DNA of 64,000 nucleotides from QYOJ01 sp964616825 (GTDB taxonomy: Bacteria; Bacteroidota; Bacteroidia; Bacteroidales; FEN-979), in assembly GCA_964616825.1 (NCBI GenBank), contig CAZTSX010000002.1, forward strand, positions 62,001 through 126,000, written 5' to 3'. Under the pieces are notes generated by a model. It saw only the letters and a list, made by a program, of their open reading frames with translations. It was not told the origin of the DNA and made no database searches. Within the stretch, counting starts at the first letter, position 1; each line of letters starts with the position of its first letter. This document shows positions 36,901 to 44,448 of the stretch, in pieces. The position numbers and the translations under genes were made by a program.

Positions 36901-37823
36901 AAGGTGGACGAGCATACATGGAGGGTGGAGATACCTGGAAATACGACCCGCAGACACCTGTTCATACAATGTTTCATATTCTTGGAATTACCGATGGAGA
37001 GGATGACCTGGGCACGATCCTGGGTCAACCCGGTTCCTTTGCAGAAGGGATGTCATTTGATTATGAAGGTGACAACAAATTCATTGACCGTATTACCAAT
37101 GAAGGAACGGCATTTCAGATCTTTCGAAATCAGAGCCCCTACTATATCAATGGCGTCGCATATGATGGAGGCACGTTTAAAACCATCGGCTCATCATTTG
37201 AATTTGGCGGTCTGGCTGACGGTGCAACTCCATCTACCAGAAAAGATTTGATGGAAGAGTATCTCACCTTCTTCGGTATCGACATCCCGGCATTGGCTGC
37301 AAACTTTGTCGGATATCCTACCAGTATTAACGTTGGACAAAATGTGGGCTTTTACGACTTCTCTACAGGCGGAGTAAACTCCTGGCAGTGGTCTTTCGAA
37401 GGAGGAACCCCGTCAACTTCAACTGAGCAAAATCCGGTGGTATTTTACGATACACCCGGCGCCTATGATGTGACCCTGATTGTCGGCGATGGAAATACCA
37501 CTAATACCATGACTAAAACTGACTATATCACTGTTGATTATATCACAGGTATTTCAGAGCCTGGTGGGGCATTGCAATGTGTCGTAATTCCCAACCCAAA
37601 TAACGGGACCTTCAGAATCAAATTTGCTGCCTCGCAAGAGGATCAAGTCAATTTGAAGATCTTCAATACGATGGGAACCATGGTCTATTCAGAAACGGGT
37701 GTTGCCATTTCAAATAGCCTTGACAAATTGATCTCTCTGGCAAATGTGCCGAATGGAATGTATATCCTGACGGTACAGGGTCAGCACAATACATGGACCG
37801 GTAAGGTTGTCGTAAACAAGTAA
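33984..37823 (+). CDS. gingipain-like (C25) cysteine peptidase with PKD domain, T9SS-secreted
   Basis: A 1279-residue secreted protein with a signal peptide (MKKILTIVFILAISFAGISA). The C25 domain (about residues 236-586) has His446 in YTGHGS and Cys479 in SVACVNGNF, again 33 residues apart. After it come CARDB-like repeats (GNNNGRLDPGETADLVL near 803), an alpha/beta module (about 903-1102), a PKD domain (about 1103-1186; NSWQWSFEGGTPS) and a T9SS sorting domain (VIPNPNNGTFRI). The last modules are homologous to those of the protein at 20343. Probably co-transcribed with the upstream C25 gene. Expected role: extracellular protein digestion or maturation of surface proteins. Confidence 0.9.
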   Translation: MKKILTIVFILAISFAGISANWVEINSADPVPAKTTLVASNIDQSTLTFTLGGFYLNEVTTTRGDAFIPYVEEGSFMLEAGSPDLPKLTSTLIIPDLAGMKVKIISSSYQDYPNMEIAPSKGNLLRTVDPATVPYTYGEVYQTSEFFPGNLAGTRDPFIARDLRGQTLIVNPFQYNPVTKTLRVYHEITVELYKTSELGVNPLTRKSEEIRLSEEWIQIYSNEFVNFDAITYTPLDEYGNLLIICHGPFMDAMQPYVDWKTSIGYPTEIIDVATIGSTAGVIKDYIADYYNTNGLSFVLLVGDGPQIPTNTGGGLGGPSDNAYGYIDGNDHYQELFVGRFSAESIAQVETQVTRTINYEQDPQLLTDDWYTSVIGIASNQGPGDDGEYDYVHVRNMQDDCLNFTYTWNPEYFDGSQGGNDAPGNPSAASVGAGVDEGASLIVYTGHGSNTTWVTSGFNNNNVNNLTNQDKLPFIWSVACVNGNFQNITCFAEAWLRATDNGEPTGAVAFLGSTINQSWNPPMEGQDEMVDLLVETYSDNIKRTFAGLSINGCFQMNDTYGGGGDDMTDTWTVFGDPTLFVRTDNPGTMTVTHDPTLFVGSTTLDVDCNVDGARATASLNGSILATDIVTGGGVTLVFPALTNLSDTVRLVVTAFNYIPYIADIPVITANGPYIQYISNTVNDQGGNSDQLVDYGEDIFLTVALKNLGVAATENLEVEVITALPYINQTDYTENYGVVQPDEIKEIPDAYFFEVSGNIPDGENIEFEMTAMDGAQTWTSTFNIIAHAPNLQLIGNEVLDPSGNNNGRLDPGETADLVLTMKNNGSADAYNVVGDLISISPYVTVTSDLKNFGNLASGDSTSQTYAVNVDPGAPLGQTAPFLLAISADRNLTSVITFNLTIGNTPVLVIDFDGNLNSGQHMTDAVSSLGLLNDYDMAMPNEIEGYSAVFVCLGIYPDKHILTSEEGNRIKSFLDEGGRAYMEGGDTWKYDPQTPVHTMFHILGITDGEDDLGTILGQPGSFAEGMSFDYEGDNKFIDRITNEGTAFQIFRNQSPYYINGVAYDGGTFKTIGSSFEFGGLADGATPSTRKDLMEEYLTFFGIDIPALAANFVGYPTSINVGQNVGFYDFSTGGVNSWQWSFEGGTPSTSTEQNPVVFYDTPGAYDVTLIVGDGNTTNTMTKTDYITVDYITGISEPGGALQCVVIPNPNNGTFRIKFAASQEDQVNLKIFNTMGTMVYSETGVAISNSLDKLISLANVPNGMYILTVQGQHNTWTGKVVVNK

Positions 37824-37835
37824 TACACATTGCAA

Positions 37836-37893
37836 GGACGACTCCATGGGGCGTCCCGTAAAAAACATGTAAGGGCGACCCGACAGGTAGCCC
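37836..37893. repeat. two REP-like hairpins between convergent genes
   Basis: Hairpin 1 (37836-37856) pairs GGACG with CGTCC; hairpin 2 (37873-37893) pairs GGGCGACC with GGTAGCCC, one mismatch. They sit between the C25 gene and the Omp28 gene and may also end transcription from both sides. Confidence 0.5.
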
Positions 37894-37895
37894 GG

Positions 37896-38735
37896 TTATT
37901 CGATCAGATGTTTCTTCTCCACGCCGATGATCTCCTTCGTCTCCTGGTGGAAAACAAATGCAACGATGGAGAGGTTTTTAGGAACCCATATCGGATTTGC
38001 AGGATGTTGGTAATTGAGTGAATAAACCTGGCTGGTATCAACAGAGGAAGTTAGCTCATCGCCATAGGTGTCGTTGATGACAGCTCTTAGCATATCCATG
38101 AACACATAATCTTCGATATCGGGAACGGGTCCGACCAGCGTATCGTTGTTTTTTTGCCAGCCAATAATGCTGTCTTCAAGAATGCATACACTCAGGCTGT
38201 AAGCTCCCTGCAGTAGATCAAGAAATTTGGTGTCGACGGTGGTAGTGATCTCACCACGGCCTTTTACAGAATATTCAGCTGTTATACTGATATCGGTAAG
38301 TTTTGGTTGATCGGCGTGTTCAATAATCACATCAGCCCAGGAGGCTAGTTTGATGGCTTTCGTCCCCTCAACATCCATACGGTTAATCATACCCATCGGA
38401 TTGAATTGCAGGTTGAAATCGTTAAACCAGGCAACTCCTTCAGGAACACGATAATCCACTGAATAGGGCCCTGATGGATCAGGTTCGGAGTAAAAGCCGG
38501 CATGGACAGACATGACAATCACTTGTCCTTTGTAAAGTTCCTGGAGAGTTGTGGCTACCTCCGATGCCTCCGGACAGTTCACGCACTTGGCGCCGGTATA
38601 ATCCTCCAGCAGGATCTTCCGCTTGGTTGAATCAACAGTAATATCTGTTATACTAACATAGGGCTGTTCCAGCTTATCACAGGAAATTCCCAGTAATACC
38701 AGTAGAACAATTATCAATAAAACACTTTTTTTCAT
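37896..38735 (-). CDS. Omp28-related outer-membrane lipoprotein
   Basis: A 279-residue lipoprotein with a signal ending in a lipobox (LLGISC19). The thioredoxin-like start KILLEDYTGAKCVNCPEAS holds a CxxC motif, followed by IVMSVHAGFYSE and the family C-terminus. Omp28 of Porphyromonas is a surface antigen/possible adhesin; its biochemical role is unclear. It is the last of three minus-strand genes (TlpA-like, DUF6029, this one), all with thiol-redox or envelope features, which suggests a shared envelope function. Confidence 0.82.
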   Translation of the reverse strand: MKKSVLLIIVLLVLLGISCDKLEQPYVSITDITVDSTKRKILLEDYTGAKCVNCPEASEVATTLQELYKGQVIVMSVHAGFYSEPDPSGPYSVDYRVPEGVAWFNDFNLQFNPMGMINRMDVEGTKAIKLASWADVIIEHADQPKLTDISITAEYSVKGRGEITTTVDTKFLDLLQGAYSLSVCILEDSIIGWQKNNDTLVGPVPDIEDYVFMDMLRAVINDTYGDELTSSVDTSQVYSLNYQHPANPIWVPKNLSIVAFVFHQETKEIIGVEKKHLIE

Positions 38736-38765
38736 ATTCTTTGTTATTCGCTATTCTTAATTTTT

Positions 38766-38813
38766 AACTCACCAGTTCACCAACTCACCAATTCACCACC
38801 TCACCAGTTCACT
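38766..38813. repeat. 8-bp tandem repeat, 6 units
   Basis: AACTCACC, AGTTCACC, AACTCACC, AATTCACC, ACCTCACC, AGTTCACT. It ends 9 bases from the stop codon of the DUF6029 gene. Same consensus as the 17493 array, 21 kb away. Confidence 0.8.
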
Positions 38814-38822
38814 AGTTTCTCC

Positions 38823-40541
38823 TCAGAAGCTACTTGTTATCGATAAGGTTATGCCATTCGATTCCGGCACATACCTGCACACACCTCCAACGCAGATGAT
38901 CCCTTCACGCTGACGACCATAAGTGAGAGCGATACGGGTTGTTTGATGAATAAATCCGGCTGAGATATTGTAGTAGTGGATTCGCAGGTTTTTCTTCGGG
39001 TTTCCAAAATTCCATTGATCACTGATAGAGAAAAACCATTTTGGTGAGATGGTAAACTCGAGTAACCCGGCCAGCCAGTTTCCCTTATCCTGTTTGGTCA
39101 ACAAACCCTGGATTTCCCCCCTCAATGCGTATTTGCGTGTGATCTTACAGGTTAAATCTACAATCGCGATATTGGAGTAAATGGTTCCATATTGATCGAA
39201 ATAGCCTTCTATCACATCTTTATTGTAAGTTTGATATAGGTAGTTGAAAATTCCTTTCCACCGTTTATTGAACTTCTTGGTAACTTCAATACTTAATTCC
39301 TGGTAATAGACATCGTTCCAGTCGACTGCAAAGAGTTTGGAGTTGTATCCGAGGGTGCCTGGCTCACCGATAAAAGTAGTATCGTTGATCGCTGTCTTAT
39401 TGATGGCGTTGACTTGGGAGAAATTGATTGCAACAGACATCCCGTATTTACCCCCGAGTTTCGATTTTTTGGGCAATGTAAAGGTCAGCCCAACTGCAGC
39501 CCCTACTTCGCCGTTTGGTTGTGTGGCATACGGATACATCGCTGCCAGGAAATAGGTGTGTTCTTTTGTGACCGCAGGCAGGTAGTTGATATCAACCCCG
39601 TTAAGGGTGACCATGCGATCAGATTTGAAGCTCATGTTGTCGATCCACTTCGTTTTGGCAATGATCCCAAAGTTTTTCCTTGAATAGGAGGTTGTGATCA
39701 ACCAGGCATTGCCATTTTTATAGATGAAGTCATTCATAGCGGATGGATCATTGATCTTATGAGCATATTCCGTGTAGAAGTTGAACCCGGAGTAGTTGAG
39801 GTTAACACGTCCTCCGTAAGAAGCGACATTTTCAGGCAGCTTCAGCTCATAAATCTTGGGCGGAAGGATTAGTTCCAGCGATTTCCCTTTCTGGTAATTA
39901 CTTACAAAGCTTCCCCCAAAACTTAACTTAAACTTGGAGTTATTCAGACTTGTGAACATGTCATTCAGGTAAAAATCTACATCTGCTCCTTTCACGATCC
40001 CCCGGTTGTTGTCTTTGAACGGAACCCAGTAATACCGCTGCACACCAACAACACCTGTGATAGCCACACCACTAAACGGTGTGAGTTTCACACGCAATCC
40101 CCGCAAGGAGTTATCGTACCCGAGAGTCCAATCCTGGTATGTCCTGAAAATCATCCCGTCACCAAACTGTTCGTAAAAATTACCAGCCGTAACTTCCAGC
40201 AGCTTATTTTTATACTTCACAAACCAATAAGGAACACCCAATCCCTGATATGCTGCATCATATCCCAGGAGAGGAGGAAGGTAGGCTTCGAAGCGCATCC
40301 CGGCAGAGAAATTCTTGTAGGTGTAATTCACTTCGGTATATCCCTGGATCCGGAACATTTTCCCATCAAGTGTTGAATCGGTGATGCCCATCCGGGTATC
40401 GGTCAGGTAATAAGCAGCATCCGCCTGAAAACTACCACTGATCTGACTGTTTTGTAAAAAATTTTGTCCGGATGTGGTCAACGGCAGGAATAAAATGATG
40501 AAAAGAAGCCCGGGCAACAGAGCTCGTAAATGTTCTTTCAT
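38823..40541 (-). CDS. DUF6029 family exported protein
   Basis: A 572-residue protein with an N-terminal signal peptide (cleavage near TTSGQ) and many amphipathic strands with Tyr and Trp (YWFVKYKNKLLEVTAGNFYEQFG), ending in a hydrophobic C-terminal strand (GITLSITSSF). I recognise it as DUF6029, found only in Bacteroidota and probably an outer-membrane beta-barrel; function unknown. It lies between a TlpA-like thioredoxin gene (33 bases upstream) and the Omp28 gene (87 bases downstream), an arrangement I believe recurs in the phylum. Confidence 0.75.
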   Translation of the reverse strand: MKEHLRALLPGLLFIILFLPLTTSGQNFLQNSQISGSFQADAAYYLTDTRMGITDSTLDGKMFRIQGYTEVNYTYKNFSAGMRFEAYLPPLLGYDAAYQGLGVPYWFVKYKNKLLEVTAGNFYEQFGDGMIFRTYQDWTLGYDNSLRGLRVKLTPFSGVAITGVVGVQRYYWVPFKDNNRGIVKGADVDFYLNDMFTSLNNSKFKLSFGGSFVSNYQKGKSLELILPPKIYELKLPENVASYGGRVNLNYSGFNFYTEYAHKINDPSAMNDFIYKNGNAWLITTSYSRKNFGIIAKTKWIDNMSFKSDRMVTLNGVDINYLPAVTKEHTYFLAAMYPYATQPNGEVGAAVGLTFTLPKKSKLGGKYGMSVAINFSQVNAINKTAINDTTFIGEPGTLGYNSKLFAVDWNDVYYQELSIEVTKKFNKRWKGIFNYLYQTYNKDVIEGYFDQYGTIYSNIAIVDLTCKITRKYALRGEIQGLLTKQDKGNWLAGLLEFTISPKWFFSISDQWNFGNPKKNLRIHYYNISAGFIHQTTRIALTYGRQREGIICVGGVCRYVPESNGITLSITSSF

Positions 40542-40574
40542 AAATCCTTTTTCTTTGAGTCTTTGATTGAAGAA

Positions 40575-41099
40575 TTAATGGATCTCTTCTCCCTCGCTGA
40601 ACTTCTTGATAATATCGAAGTACTCATACTCATTTCCGTCGACATATGAAGTATGCTCATAAACAATCTCTCCATCTCCTTTGAGAATAAGTGTAAACGG
40701 AGGTACACCCACATTCATCGCACGTTTAAAATCCCAGTTAGGATCCAGCAGAAATTCAAAATCCCATCCTTTTCCGTTTACTGTTGGCTCAACAAGTTTG
40801 CTGGATCGGGAATTGTCGATAGAGACTGCATAAAGCTTCACGCCGGTCTCTTCAACCCAGTCGTCATATTCATCAGAGATCGCACTCAGCTCTTTGATAC
40901 AGGGTTTGCACCATGTGGCCCAAAAACAGATAATAATGGGTTTTCCGTCGTTGGTGATGTCTTTTGTATTAAATGGATTACCACTAATATCTTGGATATC
41001 AATGTGAGGAAGCTTCCGGGTGCCTTTGGATACAGGCTCCTGAGCAATGGTAAAAATGCCAATCAACAGAAGAGCCGCTAGTATATATAATCGTTTCAT
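40575..41099 (-). CDS. TlpA-like periplasmic thiol-disulfide oxidoreductase
   Basis: A 174-residue thioredoxin-fold protein with a cleavable signal peptide (MKRLYILAALLLIGIFTIAQ) and the active site FWATWCKPC (C64 and C67). The AhpC/TSA/TlpA pattern continues with YAVSIDNSR and the cis-Pro loop GVPPFTLILKGDGEIV. It probably reduces or exchanges disulfides of envelope proteins. First gene of the TlpA-DUF6029-Omp28 cluster; the Omp28 CxxC and DUF6029 proteins are candidate partners. Confidence 0.88.
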   Translation of the reverse strand: MKRLYILAALLLIGIFTIAQEPVSKGTRKLPHIDIQDISGNPFNTKDITNDGKPIIICFWATWCKPCIKELSAISDEYDDWVEETGVKLYAVSIDNSRSSKLVEPTVNGKGWDFEFLLDPNWDFKRAMNVGVPPFTLILKGDGEIVYEHTSYVDGNEYEYFDIIKKFSEGEEIH

Positions 41100-41144
41100 T
41101 TCAAAAGGGTTTACTTTTAAAACGGCAAAGGTATACTTTTATGA

Positions 41145-42125
41145 TTATGGATAATAAATTTCAAGCAATTTACATGTAGAAACGGGATCAAGCTGAAGCT
41201 TTTCCTGAATGGCAGGAATCAAAATGACCTCTCCTTTGGTCAACAGTTCATGGTGCTCATCACTTTGTATTTTGCATGATCCCTCCACACACAAATAAAT
41301 GATAAAAGAATCCAGATAGGTAAGCTCTTTTTCAAGAGGCTTGGTGAAATTCAGAATGCTTGTTGTGAATGCATTGCAATTAACCAGACCAGTTGTTTCG
41401 TTTTCAACCTTTGGATACAGGGTCCGGTAACTGTCTTGCACCTTGAAATCGATTGCTTCCAGCGCCTCCTCGGTATGAAGTTCACGCGATTTCCCTTCGC
41501 TGTCCACCCGGTCCCAGTCATATATACGATACGTTGTATCGGAGGTTTGCTGGATCTCTGCAAGTAAGATGCCAGGACCAAGAGCATGCACACGTCCGGC
41601 CGGGATAAAGAATACATCTCCACAGTGAACCTGCTCCACATTCAGGATCTTCTTGAGTCGTTTCTGATTCAGATGATCAAGGTATCTCTTCTGGTTTACC
41701 TCTTGATCAAAACCACTGATCAGCTCAGCACCCTTTTCGGCGTCCATAATATACCACATTTCTGTCTTCCCGTTGCCGATCTTCCGTTTTGCTGCCAGCG
41801 CATCATCAGGATGGACCTGGATGGAGAGCCAGTCGTTTGAATCGATGAACTTAATTAGAATGGGAAACTGTTCTTTGTATCTATCGAACGATTTTTCCCC
41901 GACCAGGTCATCCATGTAAATTTCAACCAGTTCGTTTAGTTCATTTCCCTTGAGAAAGCCATTCGAAACAACGGTTTGTGATCCCGGCACACCGGATAAT
42001 ACCCAGGCTTCCCCGCAATTAGGCAACGGGGAGAAATCCAAACCCAGATCGGTCCGGATCTTTTGCCCTCCCCATACCTTCTCTTTGAAGAGCGGAGCAA
42101 ACTTGAGGGGGTATAACATTCTCAT
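41145..42125 (-). CDS. manA: mannose-6-phosphate isomerase, class I
   Basis: Interconverts mannose 6-phosphate and fructose 6-phosphate, linking glycolysis to GDP-mannose and glycan synthesis. The 326-residue protein has the cupin-type zinc site: the SIQVHPDD strand, the metal Glu in NGKTEMWYI and the AGRVHALG motif. Bacterial class I forms of about 320 residues fit well. ATG at 42125 (MRMLYPLK); the ATG at 42119 is an alternative. A minus-strand -7 box is at 42180-42187. Divergent from the M20 hydrolase. Confidence 0.92.
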   Translation of the reverse strand: MRMLYPLKFAPLFKEKVWGGQKIRTDLGLDFSPLPNCGEAWVLSGVPGSQTVVSNGFLKGNELNELVEIYMDDLVGEKSFDRYKEQFPILIKFIDSNDWLSIQVHPDDALAAKRKIGNGKTEMWYIMDAEKGAELISGFDQEVNQKRYLDHLNQKRLKKILNVEQVHCGDVFFIPAGRVHALGPGILLAEIQQTSDTTYRIYDWDRVDSEGKSRELHTEEALEAIDFKVQDSYRTLYPKVENETTGLVNCNAFTTSILNFTKPLEKELTYLDSFIIYLCVEGSCKIQSDEHHELLTKGEVILIPAIQEKLQLDPVSTCKLLEIYYP

Positions 42126-42155
42126 TCGAAATATCTAATTATCAAGATTAAAAAG

Positions 42156-42163
42156 TAATTTTG
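42156..42163 (+). promoter_or_regulatory. -7 box of the M20 hydrolase gene
   Basis: TAATTTTG, exact TAnnTTTG match, 41 bases before the ATG at 42205. It lies face to face with the manA box at 42180-42187. Confidence 0.5.
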
Positions 42164-42179
42164 TGTGTAAACAGATATA

Positions 42180-42187
42180 CAAAGTTA
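42180..42187 (-). promoter_or_regulatory. -7 box of manA
   Basis: TAACTTTG on the minus strand, 54 bases upstream of the manA ATG. The two divergent transcripts would overlap at their 5' ends. Confidence 0.45.
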
Positions 42188-42204
42188 CGACATTTCGTCA
42201 CAGC

Positions 42205-43353
42205 ATGAAGGCATCTATTCCATACCTTGATAAACTGCAGGATTTTAGAAAAGAACTCCATCGATATCCCGAATATTCAGGCCAGGAAAAGGAAACTGCT
42301 GCCCGGGTATTGAAATTCTGCAACCAGTTTGAACCGGATAACGTAATTGAGAAGCTGGGGGGAAATGGCTTTGCACTCGTTTTTGAGGGATCACCTGACG
42401 GCAAAACAGTGATGTTGAGAGCTGAATTGGATGCTCTCCCAGTCCATGAATCTCAAGAAATTAATCACCACTCTCTGGTTAAAGACATTTCACACAAATG
42501 TGGTCATGATGGTCATCTGGTCATTCTCTGTGGGGTGGCCGGAATATTGCACAAGCAGAGACCTGAAACAGGCCGGGTTGTATTGCTTTTTGAACCGGCG
42601 GAGGAATCGGGAAAAGGGGCGAAGGCGGTGATAAAGGATCCGAAGTTCCAGGAAATCAAACCCGACTATGTTTTTGCCCTCCATAATGTTCCGGGGTTTC
42701 CTCAGGGAGCAGTGGTGGTAAAAAGCGATATCATGGCGGTTGCTTCGCAGGGTCTCTTTAGTCGTTTGAAAGGACGTGCATCTCATGCTGCATATCCTGA
42801 CCAGGGGATCTCACCCCTGCCTGCTTTACTTGAATTGCAGCGTGTTCTGCCACAACTTCCCAATACGATCGGGGAGCTTGGTGATCAAACCCGGGTAACG
42901 ATCACATATAGCCGGCTGGGACATTTCACCTTCGGCACCTCTCCCGGTAATGCAGAACTGGCGGCCACAATACGGGCAAAGCAGGATACGGATATCGAAC
43001 TTATGAAAGCGAAGATCGTCCCAATGATTCGCGATATCGGAAACAACTATTCTCTCGATACGATCATTCAGTGGCATGAACGGTTTGACTCCACCATCAA
43101 CGATCAGGAGGCTGTCGGTATCATCCAGGCAGCTGCGAGAACATGTACATTCCCTCTGGTAGAAATGAACGAACCGTTCTGGTGGTCAGAAGATTTTGGC
43201 CAGTTTACAGAACGTTTTCCCGGTGCTATATTCGGACTTGGAGCAGGAGAGAACCATTCCGATCTCCACACAGCTAACTATGATTTTCCTGATGAGATCA
43301 TCGAACCCGGTATCCGCATTTTCCATGAAATCATCAATCAACTGAATCCTTGA
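42205..43353 (+). CDS. M20 family metallo-amidohydrolase
   Basis: A 382-residue cytoplasmic hydrolase of the N-acyl-amino-acid/hippurate hydrolase group of M20D. Zinc ligands can be placed in the HKCGHDGH motif (about residues 96-103), EPAEESGKGA and the C-terminal GENHSDLH. A lid/dimerisation domain sits between (about 175-290). ATG at 42205 (MKASIPYLDKLQDF) is chosen; the frame upstream runs into the -7 box. Likely cleaves an N-acyl amino acid or small peptide; the substrate is not readable. Confidence 0.88.
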   Translation: MKASIPYLDKLQDFRKELHRYPEYSGQEKETAARVLKFCNQFEPDNVIEKLGGNGFALVFEGSPDGKTVMLRAELDALPVHESQEINHHSLVKDISHKCGHDGHLVILCGVAGILHKQRPETGRVVLLFEPAEESGKGAKAVIKDPKFQEIKPDYVFALHNVPGFPQGAVVVKSDIMAVASQGLFSRLKGRASHAAYPDQGISPLPALLELQRVLPQLPNTIGELGDQTRVTITYSRLGHFTFGTSPGNAELAATIRAKQDTDIELMKAKIVPMIRDIGNNYSLDTIIQWHERFDSTINDQEAVGIIQAAARTCTFPLVEMNEPFWWSEDFGQFTERFPGAIFGLGAGENHSDLHTANYDFPDEIIEPGIRIFHEIINQLNP

Positions 43354-43389
43354 TATAACCTTTTTCCCCCTTCCCGTATTAATGTATAT

Positions 43390-43872
43390 AATAGCACGCG
43401 GATTTTGCGGATTAAAAGCTGGTTCGCGCGGATAAAATTTTATATAATGGAATTAATATGCAAGGAATTGACGAAAAAGATCATTGGTGTTTTCTACAAA
43501 GTTTATAATGAACTTGGTTTTGGTTTTCTTGAAAAAGTCTATGAGAATGCAATGATGATTGAATTAAAGAGACAGGGGTTTGAGTGTAGCAGGCAACAGA
43601 GAATTGAAGTTTATTATCTGGGTGAACGTGTTGGAGAGTATTTTGCAGACATTATAATAAATAATTCTGTAATTTTAGAGCTCAAAGCTACCGACTATCT
43701 GGTTGCTGAACATGAAGCACAATTAATCAATTATCTGAAGGGAACGAACATTGAAGTTGGACTCTTGCTAAATTATGGGCAAAAACCGGAATTCAGGAGA
43801 AAAGTATTTGCAAACGACAGAAAAGAAAATCAGCGGAAATCAGCGTTTAATCCGCAAAATCCGCGTGCTATT
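43390..43872. mobile_element. candidate single-gene element with 27-bp perfect inverted repeats
   Basis: Bases 43390-43416 are the exact reverse complement of 43846-43872, with a degenerate extension inward (GCTGnTTnnCGC pattern). The 483-bp unit holds only the GxxExxY gene, whose C-terminus is encoded by the right repeat. No clear target-site duplication is visible. Mobility is inferred from the structure. Confidence 0.55.
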
Positions 43873-43878
43873 TTGTAA
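43447..43878 (+). CDS. GxxExxY protein (PD-(D/E)XK-like fold)
   Basis: A 143-residue protein of the GxxExxY family, named for the motif seen here as GFLEKVY (about residues 26-32). The pattern D68-I-I ... E78-L-K80 followed by HEAQLINYLK fits a PD-(D/E)XK nuclease core, though activity is unproven for the family. ATG at 43447 is the first good start after the left inverted repeat. The last residues (AFNPQNPRAIL) are read from the right inverted repeat and the stop lies just outside it. It interrupts the space between the M20 gene and the P-loop kinase gene. Confidence 0.85.
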   Translation: MELICKELTKKIIGVFYKVYNELGFGFLEKVYENAMMIELKRQGFECSRQQRIEVYYLGERVGEYFADIIINNSVILELKATDYLVAEHEAQLINYLKGTNIEVGLLLNYGQKPEFRRKVFANDRKENQRKSAFNPQNPRAIL

Positions 43879-43881
43879 TTT

Positions 43882-44448
43882 ATGATCATTATCGGGATAA
43901 CTGGAACTCTTGGAGCCGGAAAAGGTACCATCGTCGATTATTTGGTCGAGAAAAAAGGTTTCGCCCACTTTTCTGTCCGGAATTTCCTGCTTGAGAAGAT
44001 CAGGGAACTCGGCATGCCTGAGAACCGCGACAGCATGTACAACCTCGCTAATGAGCTTCGGGCTAAACATGGCCCATCCTATGTTGTTGACCAGCTTTTT
44101 GAGCAAGCCATACAAACAGCAAAAAACAGCATCATTGAAAGTATCCGTACTACAGGTGAGATTGCTTCACTCCGGCAGAAAGGAACCTTCTATCTCTTCG
44201 CCGTGGACGCAGATCCACTTATCAGGTATGATCGGATCCAGTTACGGAACTCCGAAACCGATTCGGTCTCGTTTGAAATATTCAGGCAAAACGAACAACG
44301 GGAATCCACGTCTTCTGACCCTGGTGTCCAGAATCTCAAAGCCTGTATCCGGGAAGCCGATTACATAATCATGAACAATGGAACGATTGACGAATTGCAT
44401 ATCCAACTAGATACCATTCTCAAACAGATAAATATATTAAATGCATGA
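43882..44448 (+). CDS. P-loop nucleotide kinase-like protein
   Basis: A 188-residue protein with the P-loop GTLGAGKGT (residues 8-16) and a layout like nucleoside monophosphate or dephospho-CoA kinases: an N-terminal beta-loop-helix, an Arg-rich lid region (IRYDRIQLRN) and the late strand DYIIMNNGTIDELH that is typical of dephospho-CoA kinase-like folds. Substrate unknown; a deoxynucleotide is plausible given its partner. It overlaps the dCMP deaminase gene by 4 bases (ATGA), implying coupled translation and related function. Confidence 0.78.
   Translation: MIIIGITGTLGAGKGTIVDYLVEKKGFAHFSVRNFLLEKIRELGMPENRDSMYNLANELRAKHGPSYVVDQLFEQAIQTAKNSIIESIRTTGEIASLRQKGTFYLFAVDADPLIRYDRIQLRNSETDSVSFEIFRQNEQRESTSSDPGVQNLKACIREADYIIMNNGTIDELHIQLDTILKQINILNA

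Noticed and set aside
43380..43885. Target-site duplication around the GxxExxY element
   Set aside because: Bases outside the two inverted repeats do not match beyond AT-rich chance similarity.
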